Shown in pieces: positions 40,416 through 51,311 of a stretch of 64,000 nucleotides of DNA (positions are counted from its first letter, which is position 1; the number at the start of each line of letters is the position of its first letter). This DNA comes from Agathobacter sp. (GTDB taxonomy: Bacteria; Bacillota; Clostridia; Lachnospirales; Lachnospiraceae). The notes under the pieces are model-generated. The model had not been told where the DNA came from and made no database searches. It saw only the letters and a list, made by a program, of their open reading frames with translations. The DNA is taken from the NCBI GenBank assembly GCA_022775045.1, contig JALFLB010000060.1:81455-145454 (forward strand), read 5' to 3'. The position numbers were made by a program, and so were the translations under genes.

Positions 40416-42947
40416 TTAGTGATCTAAATAAGTAAAGAAAATATTTCCCGCATTTTCAAACCACTTATCTGCATCTTCAAAGCTCTTTGACTCTGTTTTT
40501 TGCGTTGCAGGATTATAATAGTAAATTCTGCTCGCAGAATATCCCGTTACCAATACCGCACTATTTTCCCCCGTCATCGCAAATACCGGACTCCCCTTGC
40601 TGACATAAAAGATAATTTCATCAACTGTGCAACCAGATACATCCAGCACTACAGAATCCTTTAGGGTACTCTCGATTGCACTCTTTGGCGTAGCACCATT
40701 ATCAATCAGTTCTTTCACGCTTAGACCCATATCGTGATAATTTAATAGTGCACTGACCGCCTGAACAACGGTGGAAGAATTGCGGTCCGCATCATTTACT
40801 TTCATACCCGAAAAAGCATTCTGAGCAGATTTGCGTGCCCGCATCCATACATACTGCTGATTCGAATTCACAACCACTCCCATATTCTCATTTGCACAAA
40901 TGATTGCATCCGATATACTTTCTGTTGCCAGAATAACATTACCCTTTTGATATACATAAAACCGTTCCTGTCCATTCTTTTCCTCCAAAGAAAGGGTTCT
41001 CGGTTGTTCTAGCAGCACTGCTTTTGCGGTTATCATTTTCATTTTTTTCGGCTCCGCAGAATTTTTCATTACCAGCTGATATTGCGTCTCCTTGATATCG
41101 GTAACGGTTGATGCAACAGAAACCTTCTCTTCCGTATCTGCCTCCCGGTTCATAATGGAATCCGTTCCCGCAGAAACGTAACGCCCACCGGTCTTTTTCA
41201 TCAGCTGAACAACGATCGTATAATCCTCCACTTGAATTGCCTCGATTTTTCCACTTTGCGGCTGATACTCTTTTAATATATTATGCGAACCCTCCGATGT
41301 GCCCATGATCTTAAGGCGTGCCATTGGAAAAACTGTTTTTCCGGCCGCTGTTACCGCCACTTTATCTTTTTCTGCCGCTCCATAAATAAAATCGTCATCA
41401 ATAAAACCAAGAGGCTGCAGATAGCATCCCTTCTCTTCTTTCACTTCATACACAGAACCATCCTTTAAATCCATCAGATGTATCGTTTCACTCTGATACT
41501 CTTTTTCACTTTCAATCCAAGCAAAATACTGATTCGAATCAGAAATCTTATAGCAGTTTTCTGTCAGATTCTCCACAACAGCCGTAGTCGTAAGTGTATT
41601 AATATCCACACTGTACAGATTATTATTCATCATCAGATAAAGACTACCCTGGTCATTCACATACAGAAGCTGTCCCATCTGCGTTTTTAAAATTTCATAC
41701 GATTGGTCAGAAGGAATAAACACTTCCTCTTCAATGGTATGCACAATTCCATCATAATGATAAACCGCAGTGCCGACTTCTCCCTCATGGTTTCCACGGT
41801 TCATATAACCGTAAACAACAAAATCCACGCTGCCCGCTTCATCAACTCTTGCAATCTTAATGTCATGCTGATCCCAGTTATCCCGCATGTCCATTCCCTC
41901 TGCGCCGCGAAAACTAAACACCTGCACGATCTTATTATTAATGCGGTCAAAACACCAGAGTTCTCCCTCCTGTACAAAAGCGATCACATCCCCGGCTTCA
42001 CTCACCGCATACTCAATCTTCTTATCTCGAATACCAAGCTGAATCCGGTTATTATCTGAAACAAAACTGTTCTCTCCCCGGAAAATCTGATTCATGGTAC
42101 GTTCAAAATTGAGCACATACATCCGGGTCTGCGTCATGCGAAGCCTGTAATATTCTTCAATGTTGTAATACTCTGTCTGCCCATTGTCACCCGTACTGGT
42201 TACCACATACTGAAGTGTAATGACATTGTAAGAATCATTGATCTCTTTAAACGAAGCATTGACTTCCCCAATCTTTTGCGGATTAAAATCGGCCCATGTA
42301 ATCTGCTTTAATGTACAACCGAGATCCACATAATTTAATGAACTGGTATCCCCGGTCGCCGGATCCATATAGCGGGAAATAAACTTGTCCGCATCTTCCC
42401 GAAAGGTATACTCATGAAACTGCAGTGCAAAATCCATACACTCCTTCGTATAGCACTCCTCTGTCTGCATCAGTCGCGTGTAATAATACCAATCCTTTTT
42501 TCCTGACGCAAGCGTAAAAATGAGTTGATACTCCTGATTATTTTCCAGAAGATTCTGAATCATCAACTCTGCTTTCATCTCATTTCCTTTTTGTGTGTAA
42601 TCCGTCACCACATTCTTAGCAATCAGACGCTCTCCATCCATGCTGCGAATCTCATAACTGAGTCCATCAATCTTCATGCCATATGTCAATATAGAAATCG
42701 GCAATAAACGCTTATTATCCACTGGTACAATGGTATCCCGCATTGCTGCCACATCCATTTTCGTCACATAGCCATGCAGCTGGGCAACTACAGTATCTCC
42801 CTGATAGCACTGGACCACCGGCAGCGTAGCCTCTTCCATCGTGGTAGTCAGATCTTTATTATCCTGATTTGTAGTAATACTAAATATAATCAGTGCTGCC
42901 AGAAAAAGCACTGACAGCACAACTGGTTTTATTACCTTCTTACTCAT
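40416..42947 (-). CDS. Large membrane-anchored surface protein with propeller-like region and C-terminal C39-like domain lacking catalytic residues
   Basis: 843 aa; N-terminal TM (VIKPVVLSVLFLAALIIFSI); WCFDRINNKIVQVFSF-type repeats; C-terminal VVQAVSALLNYHDMGLSVKEL...GSPVFAMTGENSAVLVTGYSASRIYYYNPATQ. Confidence 0.65.
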   Translation of the reverse strand: MSKKVIKPVVLSVLFLAALIIFSITTNQDNKDLTTTMEEATLPVVQCYQGDTVVAQLHGYVTKMDVAAMRDTIVPVDNKRLLPISILTYGMKIDGLSYEIRSMDGERLIAKNVVTDYTQKGNEMKAELMIQNLLENNQEYQLIFTLASGKKDWYYYTRLMQTEECYTKECMDFALQFHEYTFREDADKFISRYMDPATGDTSSLNYVDLGCTLKQITWADFNPQKIGEVNASFKEINDSYNVITLQYVVTSTGDNGQTEYYNIEEYYRLRMTQTRMYVLNFERTMNQIFRGENSFVSDNNRIQLGIRDKKIEYAVSEAGDVIAFVQEGELWCFDRINNKIVQVFSFRGAEGMDMRDNWDQHDIKIARVDEAGSVDFVVYGYMNRGNHEGEVGTAVYHYDGIVHTIEEEVFIPSDQSYEILKTQMGQLLYVNDQGSLYLMMNNNLYSVDINTLTTTAVVENLTENCYKISDSNQYFAWIESEKEYQSETIHLMDLKDGSVYEVKEEKGCYLQPLGFIDDDFIYGAAEKDKVAVTAAGKTVFPMARLKIMGTSEGSHNILKEYQPQSGKIEAIQVEDYTIVVQLMKKTGGRYVSAGTDSIMNREADTEEKVSVASTVTDIKETQYQLVMKNSAEPKKMKMITAKAVLLEQPRTLSLEEKNGQERFYVYQKGNVILATESISDAIICANENMGVVVNSNQQYVWMRARKSAQNAFSGMKVNDADRNSSTVVQAVSALLNYHDMGLSVKELIDNGATPKSAIESTLKDSVVLDVSGCTVDEIIFYVSKGSPVFAMTGENSAVLVTGYSASRIYYYNPATQKTESKSFEDADKWFENAGNIFFTYLDH

Positions 42948-43003
42948 TTATCTATCCTTCATCACAACTGTGCACCACACAGTTTACTTCGCTCTGCACT
43001 TAC

Positions 43004-43468
43004 TTACATCCATCTCCGGCATCTACGATGCCTACAGCGCCTCCGGTAAAGTTCGGTCCCAAAAAGAACACCCACCATGCTACAAAGCCAGTTATCCCGG
43101 CAGTCACCGCGCCCCTGTGCCCTCATATGCTCTCCTGAAATCGACATCGGCACCATATCAAAATAGACTTGCTTGCGTGTTCCTTTCTCCAAAACATCGC
43201 TACTTTCCAACAGTTTCTGGTAAAGGCTGTCTATCTCCATCTGAATCATCAGCCGGTCCGGTTCCTCATCATAAATCCTGCTTCCTTCGTACTCCAATTG
43301 ATCCAGCCTATCCTCCACAAGCTCCATGATTTTCCTTGTTTCAGCCGGAAAATAGGTTTTCATCCGTTCCATATCCTTCTCATACTCCATCTCAGTCAGG
43401 TACAAATTACTGATTGGATAAGCCATATAAAAAGGCATCTTCGGGTACAAATCATCTCGATAATCCAC
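43004..43468 (-). CDS. Hypothetical protein with Arg/Cys-rich C-terminus
   Basis: 154 aa; MDYRDDLYPKMPFYMAYPISNLYLTEMEYEKDMERMKTYFPAETRKIMELVEDRLDQLEYEGS...YRRRCRHRRCRRWM. Confidence 0.65.
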   Translation of the reverse strand: MDYRDDLYPKMPFYMAYPISNLYLTEMEYEKDMERMKTYFPAETRKIMELVEDRLDQLEYEGSRIYDEEPDRLMIQMEIDSLYQKLLESSDVLEKGTRKQVYFDMVPMSISGEHMRAQGRGDCRDNWLCSMVGVLFGTELYRRRCRHRRCRRWM

Positions 43469-43531
43469 GTGCGCACTCCAAACTGTTATCAGTATAAACT
43501 ATGCAGTGCACATAACATGGGTTCCTGATTC

Positions 43532-45799
43532 CTATTTATCAATCCTCCTTAAGACAATTCTGTCATATTTTTTATAATTCTCATGAATCATTTTCGTCTC
43601 CAGTTTCTCATCTGCCCCCTTCGAAAAAGCATACAGATTGTAAACACCTTCCCGATAGGAATAATCTTCTCCATTGTCCTGAAAATGCTCGTAGGATGCT
43701 GCCCCCGGAGTTGCGAGCATATAAAGAGTATCATATGGCTTTTCACCCACGTAATTTATCACATCATAAGTCGGTATCATGCTTCCTGCCTTCATGTAGA
43801 TTGGACACATATCCAAAGGTGCATCTCTGAGAATATACTGGCTGCCAGACTTTTTCTCCCCCGTCCAGTAATCATACCAGTCTCCCTCCGGCAGATAAAC
43901 CATTTTTTGGGTTGCTCCCTGCTCTAAAACAGGCGCAACCAAAAGATTTTCTCCCACTAAAAATTCCCCGTTAAGATTATGAGTCTCTGGATCATCCTCA
44001 TAGTGCAACACCAGCGGGCGCATCACAGGAAGTCCCGTTTTCTCTCCCTGATAAAACAAATCATATAGATACGGAAGAAACTGATAGCGAAGCTTCACAT
44101 ACTTGCGGTAAATATTCACTACTTCATTGCCAAACAGCCACGGCTCCTGTCTTTTTGAGCCTTTGGAAGAATGGTTTCGAAAAAGGGGAGAAAAACACGC
44201 AGCCTCCACCCAGCGCGTCAAAAGCTCCGGTGTCACATCTGCACCAAACCCGCCAACATCCGTACCACAGAACGCAAATCCACTCATACCAAGGTTACAC
44301 AGTTGCGGAACAAGCATCTGAAGGTGGGACCACAGGCTCTGGTTATCACCGGTCCATACCGTTGAATATTTTTGTGTTCCCGCATAACAGGCACGTGTGA
44401 TAACAAAAGGGCGCTTATCCGAAATCATACGCAATCCGTCAAAAGTTGCTTTACTCATATAATGCCCATACACATTGTGCATCTCTGCGTGATTCGTCTG
44501 ACGCTCTCCATCGTGAAACACTACGTCTTCCGGAAGTTCTCCCCGGAAGCTTGCCGGCTCGTTCATGTCATTCCAGATTCCTGCAGCGCCAATCTCCACT
44601 AAGAAACGGTGATGTTCTCCCCACCAGTCCCTTACCTCTTTTCTTCCAAAATCCGGATAGTTAGACTCTCCCGGCCACACCTCATTCGCATAGATTTCAC
44701 CCTGAGCATCCGTGGCGAAATAACCATTCTTTTTCCCTTCATCGTACATGAAGTAACCCTCATCCACTTTCGTTCCGGGATCAATAATTGTTACTGCCTT
44801 ATAGCCCTGCTGCCCCAATTCTGTGAACAGTTCTCCCGGCTCACCAAAATCCTTCTCATTCCATGTAAAAACACGATACCCATCCATATAATCAATATCA
44901 AAATGAATGACATCACACGGAATATCCAATTCACGATATTTGCATGCGACCTCCCGAATCTGCCCGGCATTCTCATATCCCCAGCGGCTCTGCTGATAGC
45001 CAAGAGTCCAAAGCTGTGGCAACGGTGTCGTACCTGTCAGATAGGTGTATTCCTGTACCAGTTCAACGATGGTATCACCGCCCAGAAAATAGAAATCAAG
45101 ATTCCCATTATCAGCTCCATAATAAAAGTATTGTGGATTCTCCTTTCCAAGATTGAGATAACTGTGAAAGGTATTGTCAAAAAAGAGACCGTATGCACCC
45201 TTTTTCTTTTTGCAGATTAAAAAAGGAATTGACTTATACAAAGCCCGATAATCCTCGTTATGTGCCTGAGGAATATCCGAATTCCAATTCTCATACTCAT
45301 AGTTTTTCTTATTAAGAAAACCGCTCTTATCCCCAAGTCCATAGAAATCATCACAAGGATCCATCTCTGCAACCAATTCTACCGAATAGTGCCGCGCACC
45401 CATATTGGAGGTATCGTGTCCCTCCGACTCAAGAATCTGCCGGATCTGCTCACTGACCTCGCCGTCAAACTTACGCCCTCCGCTACAGGTTTTCATCAGA
45501 GGAGTTCCATCCACTTTAGCAAATTCAATTCTAAGATTGTCTCCAATACACACTTTCAGCCGTGCGGTCTCAATCATAATGTTTCCATCCTGCATCACTG
45601 ACGAGAAAACCGTAGGTACAGCTTTTTCCCCCTCAATTGCTTTCGAATAATGCTCCGGCGACCAGCATGGGACAAACACATTCACAATATCCTCACGCAA
45701 AACTGTAATCTCTGCAAGCTGATTCTCATACTGTACACGAATCTTATTTTCACTTACGGTATATGATAAAATCTTTCCCGCTTCTTTCATTTCTTCCAC
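43532..45799 (-). CDS. GH31 alpha-glucosidase
   Basis: 755 aa; GIWNDMNEP nucleophile motif, WTGDNQSLWSHL, GFAFCGTDVGGF. Confidence 0.95.
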   Translation of the reverse strand: MEEMKEAGKILSYTVSENKIRVQYENQLAEITVLREDIVNVFVPCWSPEHYSKAIEGEKAVPTVFSSVMQDGNIMIETARLKVCIGDNLRIEFAKVDGTPLMKTCSGGRKFDGEVSEQIRQILESEGHDTSNMGARHYSVELVAEMDPCDDFYGLGDKSGFLNKKNYEYENWNSDIPQAHNEDYRALYKSIPFLICKKKKGAYGLFFDNTFHSYLNLGKENPQYFYYGADNGNLDFYFLGGDTIVELVQEYTYLTGTTPLPQLWTLGYQQSRWGYENAGQIREVACKYRELDIPCDVIHFDIDYMDGYRVFTWNEKDFGEPGELFTELGQQGYKAVTIIDPGTKVDEGYFMYDEGKKNGYFATDAQGEIYANEVWPGESNYPDFGRKEVRDWWGEHHRFLVEIGAAGIWNDMNEPASFRGELPEDVVFHDGERQTNHAEMHNVYGHYMSKATFDGLRMISDKRPFVITRACYAGTQKYSTVWTGDNQSLWSHLQMLVPQLCNLGMSGFAFCGTDVGGFGADVTPELLTRWVEAACFSPLFRNHSSKGSKRQEPWLFGNEVVNIYRKYVKLRYQFLPYLYDLFYQGEKTGLPVMRPLVLHYEDDPETHNLNGEFLVGENLLVAPVLEQGATQKMVYLPEGDWYDYWTGEKKSGSQYILRDAPLDMCPIYMKAGSMIPTYDVINYVGEKPYDTLYMLATPGAASYEHFQDNGEDYSYREGVYNLYAFSKGADEKLETKMIHENYKKYDRIVLRRIDK

Positions 45800-45819
45800 T
45801 CTCCTCCGCCTTCATCTGT

Positions 45820-46257
45820 TTATTCCACTGCTGCTTCAGCCGGATCTTCATCGGTAATGTAATCTGCGCTGATATAACCTTCCTGCCCGTTATACAGGAC
45901 TTTCACCCAGCCTTCTTCTTCTCCAATCAGTTCTACCTGCGTCTTAACCGGAAGTACCGTGATGATTGTGCTCTCCTTATCCGGCTCTGTGCGCATATTC
46001 ACACCACTGGTTGTCCATAACAGCTGCACCGTATCCTCTTCCGTTCCCGGATTTTCTGTCACCGGCGGAAGATCAGGATTCATGGTAGACGGTGGCTGGT
46101 TTTCCATCTGAGACTGCTGGGACTGTGTTTCCTTTTCTTTGTTCTTCGTGCCGTGTACATGCACGATTATTGCTGCAATTACTGCGATTAACACAAGACA
46201 GATTGCTGCAAAAATCACTCTGGCAATAATAACATCTTTTCTGTGGCTTTTCTTCAT
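45820..46257 (-). CDS. Membrane-anchored SH3b-domain protein
   Basis: N-terminal TM; TTSGVNMRTEPDKESTIITVLPVKTQVELIGEEEGWVKVLYNGQEGYISADYI. Confidence 0.88.
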   Translation of the reverse strand: MKKSHRKDVIIARVIFAAICLVLIAVIAAIIVHVHGTKNKEKETQSQQSQMENQPPSTMNPDLPPVTENPGTEEDTVQLLWTTSGVNMRTEPDKESTIITVLPVKTQVELIGEEEGWVKVLYNGQEGYISADYITDEDPAEAAVE

Positions 46258-46269
46258 ACCCTCTTCTCC

Positions 46270-47127
46270 TTAATTCGTACATATAATTCTGGTCTTCGAA
46301 GGATCGATCCGATCCTTCTGTAAAATCAGAGTTCCGATGTGCTCCGCACGAATCGTTCCCCCTGATGGATTCATGACACTGCCTATCTCGCTGGTAATAT
46401 CTGCCTCAACAGTAGAATACTCAAATGCAAGCGTCGTATTGATGAGTTTGCAGTTCTTCATGATCAGATTATCAATATAACACATTCCCTGCCGGCTCTC
46501 AATCGTACAGTTCACAAATGTCAGATTCTTTGCATTCCACCCCAGATACTCCCCGGAAATAAAGGAATCATACACTGTCACATGATCCGTATTCCAAAAC
46601 GCATCCTTCGAAAGCAGACGTGCATTGTGAATCTCCATATTTGTCACCCCGTCAAAAGAATAGTTTCCCACAAGCTCAAAGTGATCCAACTTCAGATTCC
46701 TGCAGTTCATTGCAAAATAATCTCCTTTTGCATGCACGTGGTCTATTTCCACATTATTACAGTTCCAAAGTGTCTCCTCCGCATTCGGAAAGCTCACATT
46801 GGCAAGCTTCACCCCATCACACCGGCGGAAATTCTTCGGTGCTTCGACGGTGGAATTCTCCACTTCAATATCCTTCGTATACCAAACTCCTGCACGCGCC
46901 ATATCAAACCACGTGCACCCACTTGCCCGAATATGTTCACAGTACCAAAGCGGATACTTCCAGCGGAACAGACAATTGTCAAGCCAGATATTCCGACTCT
47001 CCTTGAGCGGAGACTCCCCATCCGCAAAGACACTGTCATATACCGCAAGGTTCTGTTCCTTAAACAATGCCCTCTCCCCCGTCAGATACTTCTGGCGCAT
47101 CACCTTCGTCTCCATGTTCTGTTCCAT
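46270..47127 (-). CDS. DUF3737-like right-handed beta-helix protein
   Basis: Repeating NCxF/ENxxxEAP pattern; FADGESPLKESRNIWLDNCLFRWKYPLWYCEHI typical of DUF3737. Confidence 0.82.
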   Translation of the reverse strand: MEQNMETKVMRQKYLTGERALFKEQNLAVYDSVFADGESPLKESRNIWLDNCLFRWKYPLWYCEHIRASGCTWFDMARAGVWYTKDIEVENSTVEAPKNFRRCDGVKLANVSFPNAEETLWNCNNVEIDHVHAKGDYFAMNCRNLKLDHFELVGNYSFDGVTNMEIHNARLLSKDAFWNTDHVTVYDSFISGEYLGWNAKNLTFVNCTIESRQGMCYIDNLIMKNCKLINTTLAFEYSTVEADITSEIGSVMNPSGGTIRAEHIGTLILQKDRIDPSKTRIICTN

Positions 47128-47209
47128 GTTTTCTACCTCTTTCGTCTTTTATCCTACCCTATTCTATCACGTTATCGCAGCAATAACAAATAACATTTTC
47201 TTCTAGCTG

Positions 47210-47914
47210 TCATTCCAGCAACAGTTCCTCCACCGTTACAAATTCGTATTCCTGCTCCTGCAGTATATCAATTGTCGTAAGCGCCGCCTGCACCGAGGAT
47301 TCCGATGCATCATGAAGCAGAATCACACTTCCATCCTCCACATCCGAGAGGATTCTCTGAACGACCGTGTCCGCATCTGTCGTTGCCCAATCCAGCGGAT
47401 CAACATCCCACAACACCTCAATCATCGGGACTTCCGTATCGAGTTCCTTTTTCCAGCACCCATATGGCGGACGGATATATCCTGCATATTCCCCTGTCAC
47501 ATCATAGATTGCCTCCTGCGTCCTATCAATCTGCTCCACTGCCGCTGCATCCCCAATCTGACCGAAATTCACATGCTCATACGAATGTACCCCAATCAGG
47601 TGGCCATTCTCATGAATCGCTTCCACAATTTCCGGATATTGTTCCACCTCCGATCCCAACAGAAAAAACGTGGCCTTAACGCCACGTTTCTTTAGTCCAT
47701 CCAATAATTTGACTGTATAATTGGGATTTGGTCCATCATCGAAGGTAATTGCGACTTGCTTTTTCCATGCAACATCCTGTGCTTTGCTCTGTGATTCCAC
47801 CTCAATCATTGTATCCGCCGATTCCAGTTGTTGCCTTATCATTCCAAATAAAATTCCCATTATATATGCCATAAGCAATATTGCAAGGCTGCCTGCATCC
47901 CACTTTTTCATCAA
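47210..47914 (-). CDS. Polysaccharide deacetylase (CE4)
   Basis: All CE4 motifs: TFDDGPN, HSYEH, RPPYG, DPLDW, ILLHD; N-terminal TM anchor. Confidence 0.92.
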   Translation of the reverse strand: MMKKWDAGSLAILLMAYIMGILFGMIRQQLESADTMIEVESQSKAQDVAWKKQVAITFDDGPNPNYTVKLLDGLKKRGVKATFFLLGSEVEQYPEIVEAIHENGHLIGVHSYEHVNFGQIGDAAAVEQIDRTQEAIYDVTGEYAGYIRPPYGCWKKELDTEVPMIEVLWDVDPLDWATTDADTVVQRILSDVEDGSVILLHDASESSVQAALTTIDILQEQEYEFVTVEELLLE

Positions 47915-47990
47915 TTATCCGACACATTTTCACGAATCTATATATTCTATGCAAAGTTTAGAATAATTACTACTCCTCTTTCACATTGTC

Positions 47991-48932
47991 TTATGCTACG
48001 GTCGATGCAATAATCTCCATTTCACCTTCAAACTTCGCCTGTCCATATCCTGCCGGAAGGATAAAGTGATCCCCCTTCTTTACCGGCTGACCATCAAGTT
48101 TTCCACTGCCTTCCACCACACTCATGATCAGAAACGGCTGACTCATCATGACATTTGCCTCTCCCTTTACATCCAGCTTGTACACCCGATAATACTGACA
48201 GCGGATCAACTCCATCAGTTCATTGGCTTTTGTCTCATCTACATGGATGACACTGTCTTCTACCGGCTTTGCCGGAACCGTGATTACATCAAGGCTCTGT
48301 TGCACATGCAACTGACGCGGTTTACCATTACTCAGGCGATCGTAATCATACACCCGATAAGTAATATCACTATTCTGCTGCGTCTCAAGAATCGTGAGCC
48401 CCCCCTTGATTGCATGAACGGTTCCCGGATCAATCTGAATGAAATCCCCTTTCTTCACCGGAATCTCCCGGATCAGTTCACCCCAGCGCTTATTCTCCAC
48501 CATATCTACAAGTTCTTCCTTTGTTCTGGCATTATGCCCGATAACCAGCGATGCATTTTCCGGACAATCTAAAATATACCAACACTCCATCTTGCCAAAG
48601 GAACCATCTTCATGCTCTGCCGCATACGTATCATCCGGATGCACCTGAATACTCAGATCGTCCTTCGCATCAATTATTTTGACAAGAAGTGGGAATCGGT
48701 CGCCTCCAATCCCACCAAACACTTCCCTATGTTCCTTCCAGAGTCCAGAAAGTGTCATGCCAAGAAATGTGCCCTTTGCAATGGTGCAATCCCCATTGTC
48801 ATGCGCCGCAATGCCCCAGCACTCTCCAATGTCATCCCCCTCAACCGGGTATCCATACTCCTCACGCAGCTTGGTTCCTCCCCAGATATTGTGTGTAAAT
48901 ACCGGGTTTAAAAATATAATTTCTTTATTCAT
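47991..48932 (-). CDS. manA: Class I mannose-6-phosphate isomerase
   Basis: NIWGGTKLREEYG; IQVHPDD; DPGTVHAIKGG; start set to ATG 48932. Confidence 0.93.
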   Translation of the reverse strand: MNKEIIFLNPVFTHNIWGGTKLREEYGYPVEGDDIGECWGIAAHDNGDCTIAKGTFLGMTLSGLWKEHREVFGGIGGDRFPLLVKIIDAKDDLSIQVHPDDTYAAEHEDGSFGKMECWYILDCPENASLVIGHNARTKEELVDMVENKRWGELIREIPVKKGDFIQIDPGTVHAIKGGLTILETQQNSDITYRVYDYDRLSNGKPRQLHVQQSLDVITVPAKPVEDSVIHVDETKANELMELIRCQYYRVYKLDVKGEANVMMSQPFLIMSVVEGSGKLDGQPVKKGDHFILPAGYGQAKFEGEMEIIASTVA

Positions 48933-49096
48933 AAATCCATTACTCCTCTCCGACATTCCTCTAAATTTATCGGGTTCCAATCACTGAAACTAAATAGAAG
49001 GGAATACACATTCACTTACTTAATGTTCTAATTTCAAAAGGGAGGATTCCCGACAGCGGTTTCCCACCGCCGGGAAATTAAAGAAAAAGAACTAAA

Positions 49097-50119
49097 TTAT
49101 CTTCTGCCGATTTCGGTATCGGATACCGTAACGGCACTGTTTGACTTAATATAATCAACAATCTCATCAACCTTGGTAAAAGCCAGACCAACATAACTGT
49201 CAGCTGCACCATAGTAGATGGCAATCTTGCCTGTCTCACTGTCGTGGATGGTTGCACATGGGAAACATACATTAGGTACAAATCCCCGCTCCTCATACCA
49301 CTCTTCCGGTGTAAGAAGAAAATTCTCACAACGATACTTAACGATGGATGGATTGTCAATATCCAGAATTGCGCCACCGATAGAATAAACATATCCATTA
49401 CAGGTTCCGGTTACACCATGGTAAAAAAGGAGCCATCCCTCTGTTGTCTCAATCGGAGCAGCTCCGCCACCGATCTTAAGAGACTCCCACCACTCTGAAC
49501 CTTTGCCCATCACATGTCTGTGCTTTCCCCAGTAAACCATATCCGGGCTCTCGCTGATAAAGATATCACCAAAAGGCGTATGTCCACTGTCAGATGGACG
49601 AGACAGCATCATAAAGTTGCCATTGATTTTTCTCGGAAACAGCACCGCATTTCGGTTAAACGGAAGAAATGGATTCTCAATTCTGGTAAATGTCTTGAAA
49701 TCCGTTGTCTTCGCCATACCGATGGCTGCACCATAGAAATCCTGACACCAGATAATATAATAGGTATCCTCCACCTTAACCAGTCTTGGATCATACGCAT
49801 AAACCGGCATAAACGGTTTCCCTTCCTCATCTACAAACTGAATTTTATTCTCGTCGAAATTCCAATGGATTGCATCCTTGCTTCTTCCAAGATAAATAAA
49901 CGGAATACCATTTACCTGCTCTCCACGGAACACGCCAATAAACTCTCCTTCGTAAGGAACTACTGCGCTGTTGAAAATACGCGCAACTCCCTTAACCGGG
50001 TTACGTCCGATAATCGGATTCTCCGTATACCTCCAAATAGGTGCGTCTTTGATGCCTTCCGGCTTATCCTGCCAAGGTACATTCGGTACCGGCGGTGTCA
50101 GCATTTTTACTGTACTCAT
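49097..50119 (-). CDS. GH130 beta-1,4-mannooligosaccharide phosphorylase (probable GH130_2)
   Basis: 340 aa; NPIIGRNPVKGVARIFNSAVVPYEGEFIGVFR; YDPRLVKVEDTYYI; SRPSDSGHTPFGDIF; WWESLKIGGGAAPIETTEGWLLFYHGV. Confidence 0.92.
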   Translation of the reverse strand: MSTVKMLTPPVPNVPWQDKPEGIKDAPIWRYTENPIIGRNPVKGVARIFNSAVVPYEGEFIGVFRGEQVNGIPFIYLGRSKDAIHWNFDENKIQFVDEEGKPFMPVYAYDPRLVKVEDTYYIIWCQDFYGAAIGMAKTTDFKTFTRIENPFLPFNRNAVLFPRKINGNFMMLSRPSDSGHTPFGDIFISESPDMVYWGKHRHVMGKGSEWWESLKIGGGAAPIETTEGWLLFYHGVTGTCNGYVYSIGGAILDIDNPSIVKYRCENFLLTPEEWYEERGFVPNVCFPCATIHDSETGKIAIYYGAADSYVGLAFTKVDEIVDYIKSNSAVTVSDTEIGRR

Positions 50120-50129
50120 AAATATCCTC

Positions 50130-51308
50130 CTATGATTTTCCCTCTTTTGCCAAATACTCTAAATTCTTCTTGATCAGATTACATCTCTGTGCAACACATT
50201 CTACACTTCGTCCCGGATCCTTGGGTGTGTTAAATACATAGTCAATCAGACGATCAATCGTTGTTGTTGCAACGTGCATCCTTGTATCGCTGGATGCGTA
50301 ATAAATAAATACCTCATTTTTCTCATTCACAATTGCGCCATTGGTAAATACTACATTTGACACATCTCCAACTCTTTCTTCCCCTCTCGGTCCAATCAAC
50401 AGTCCGGATGGTTCAGCAATTACCCTGGACGGATCATTTAAATCTGTTGCAAACGCATAGATAACATAACGCAATCCCGCAGCTGTATTTCTTACACCGT
50501 GGGCGATATGAATCCATCCACGATCAGTCTTAATCGGTGTTGCGCCTGCACCGTTCTTTGCCTCTGTAATCGTGTGGTACTTACGAAGACTTGTCATCTT
50601 CTCCTCATCAATCACTGCATGAGTAATATCTTCACACAGTCCAAAGCCGATTCCACCGCCACTTCCGGTCTCAATGAAATCGTCCATCGGCCGGGTATAA
50701 AATGCATACTTTCCATCCACAAATTCCGGATGCAGAACCACATTTCTCTGCTGTGGAGAACGAAGCGTCGTAAGATTATCCAGCCGCTCCCAGTTCTTCA
50801 AATCCTTTGTGCGGACAATTCCTGCAGCAGCAACGGCAGCTGACAGATCATTCACACTCGTATCTTTACTCTCTGAGCAGAATACTCCATAAATATATCC
50901 ATCCTCATGCTGCGTCAGACGCATGTCGTAAACATTGGTCTCCTCCGGACATACATCATCCAGTAAGATTGGATAATCCCAAAAACGGAATCCATCAATT
51001 CCATTGTCACTCTCTGCCACACCAAAGAAAGACTTACGGTCATTTCCCTCAATCCTTGCGACCAGATAGTACTTCCCATTCAGATAGATGGCTCCGGAAT
51101 TCATCACTGCGTTAATTCCAAGACGTTCCATAAAATAGGGATTGGTCTCTGGATCTAAATCATATCTCCAGGTAAGCGGAATCATATCTCTCGTGAGAAC
51201 AGGATTGACATAACGGTCAAATACCCCATTATAAAAATCGCTCTTTTCATTCTTGCGGGAGATCAGTTTCTCCTGCTTTTCCAATTCTACATAATATCTC
51301 TCATGCAT
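50130..51308 (-). CDS. GH130 4-O-beta-D-mannosyl-D-glucose phosphorylase (probable GH130_1)
   Basis: 392 aa; [75 protein letters not shown]. Confidence 0.92.
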   Translation of the reverse strand: MHERYYVELEKQEKLISRKNEKSDFYNGVFDRYVNPVLTRDMIPLTWRYDLDPETNPYFMERLGINAVMNSGAIYLNGKYYLVARIEGNDRKSFFGVAESDNGIDGFRFWDYPILLDDVCPEETNVYDMRLTQHEDGYIYGVFCSESKDTSVNDLSAAVAAAGIVRTKDLKNWERLDNLTTLRSPQQRNVVLHPEFVDGKYAFYTRPMDDFIETGSGGGIGFGLCEDITHAVIDEEKMTSLRKYHTITEAKNGAGATPIKTDRGWIHIAHGVRNTAAGLRYVIYAFATDLNDPSRVIAEPSGLLIGPRGEERVGDVSNVVFTNGAIVNEKNEVFIYYASSDTRMHVATTTIDRLIDYVFNTPKDPGRSVECVAQRCNLIKKNLEYLAKEGKS

Positions 51309-51311
51309 TGT

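Noticed and set aside
44609-45220. 203-aa plus-strand ORF opposite GH31
   Set aside because: Antisense shadow of a conserved GH31 gene.
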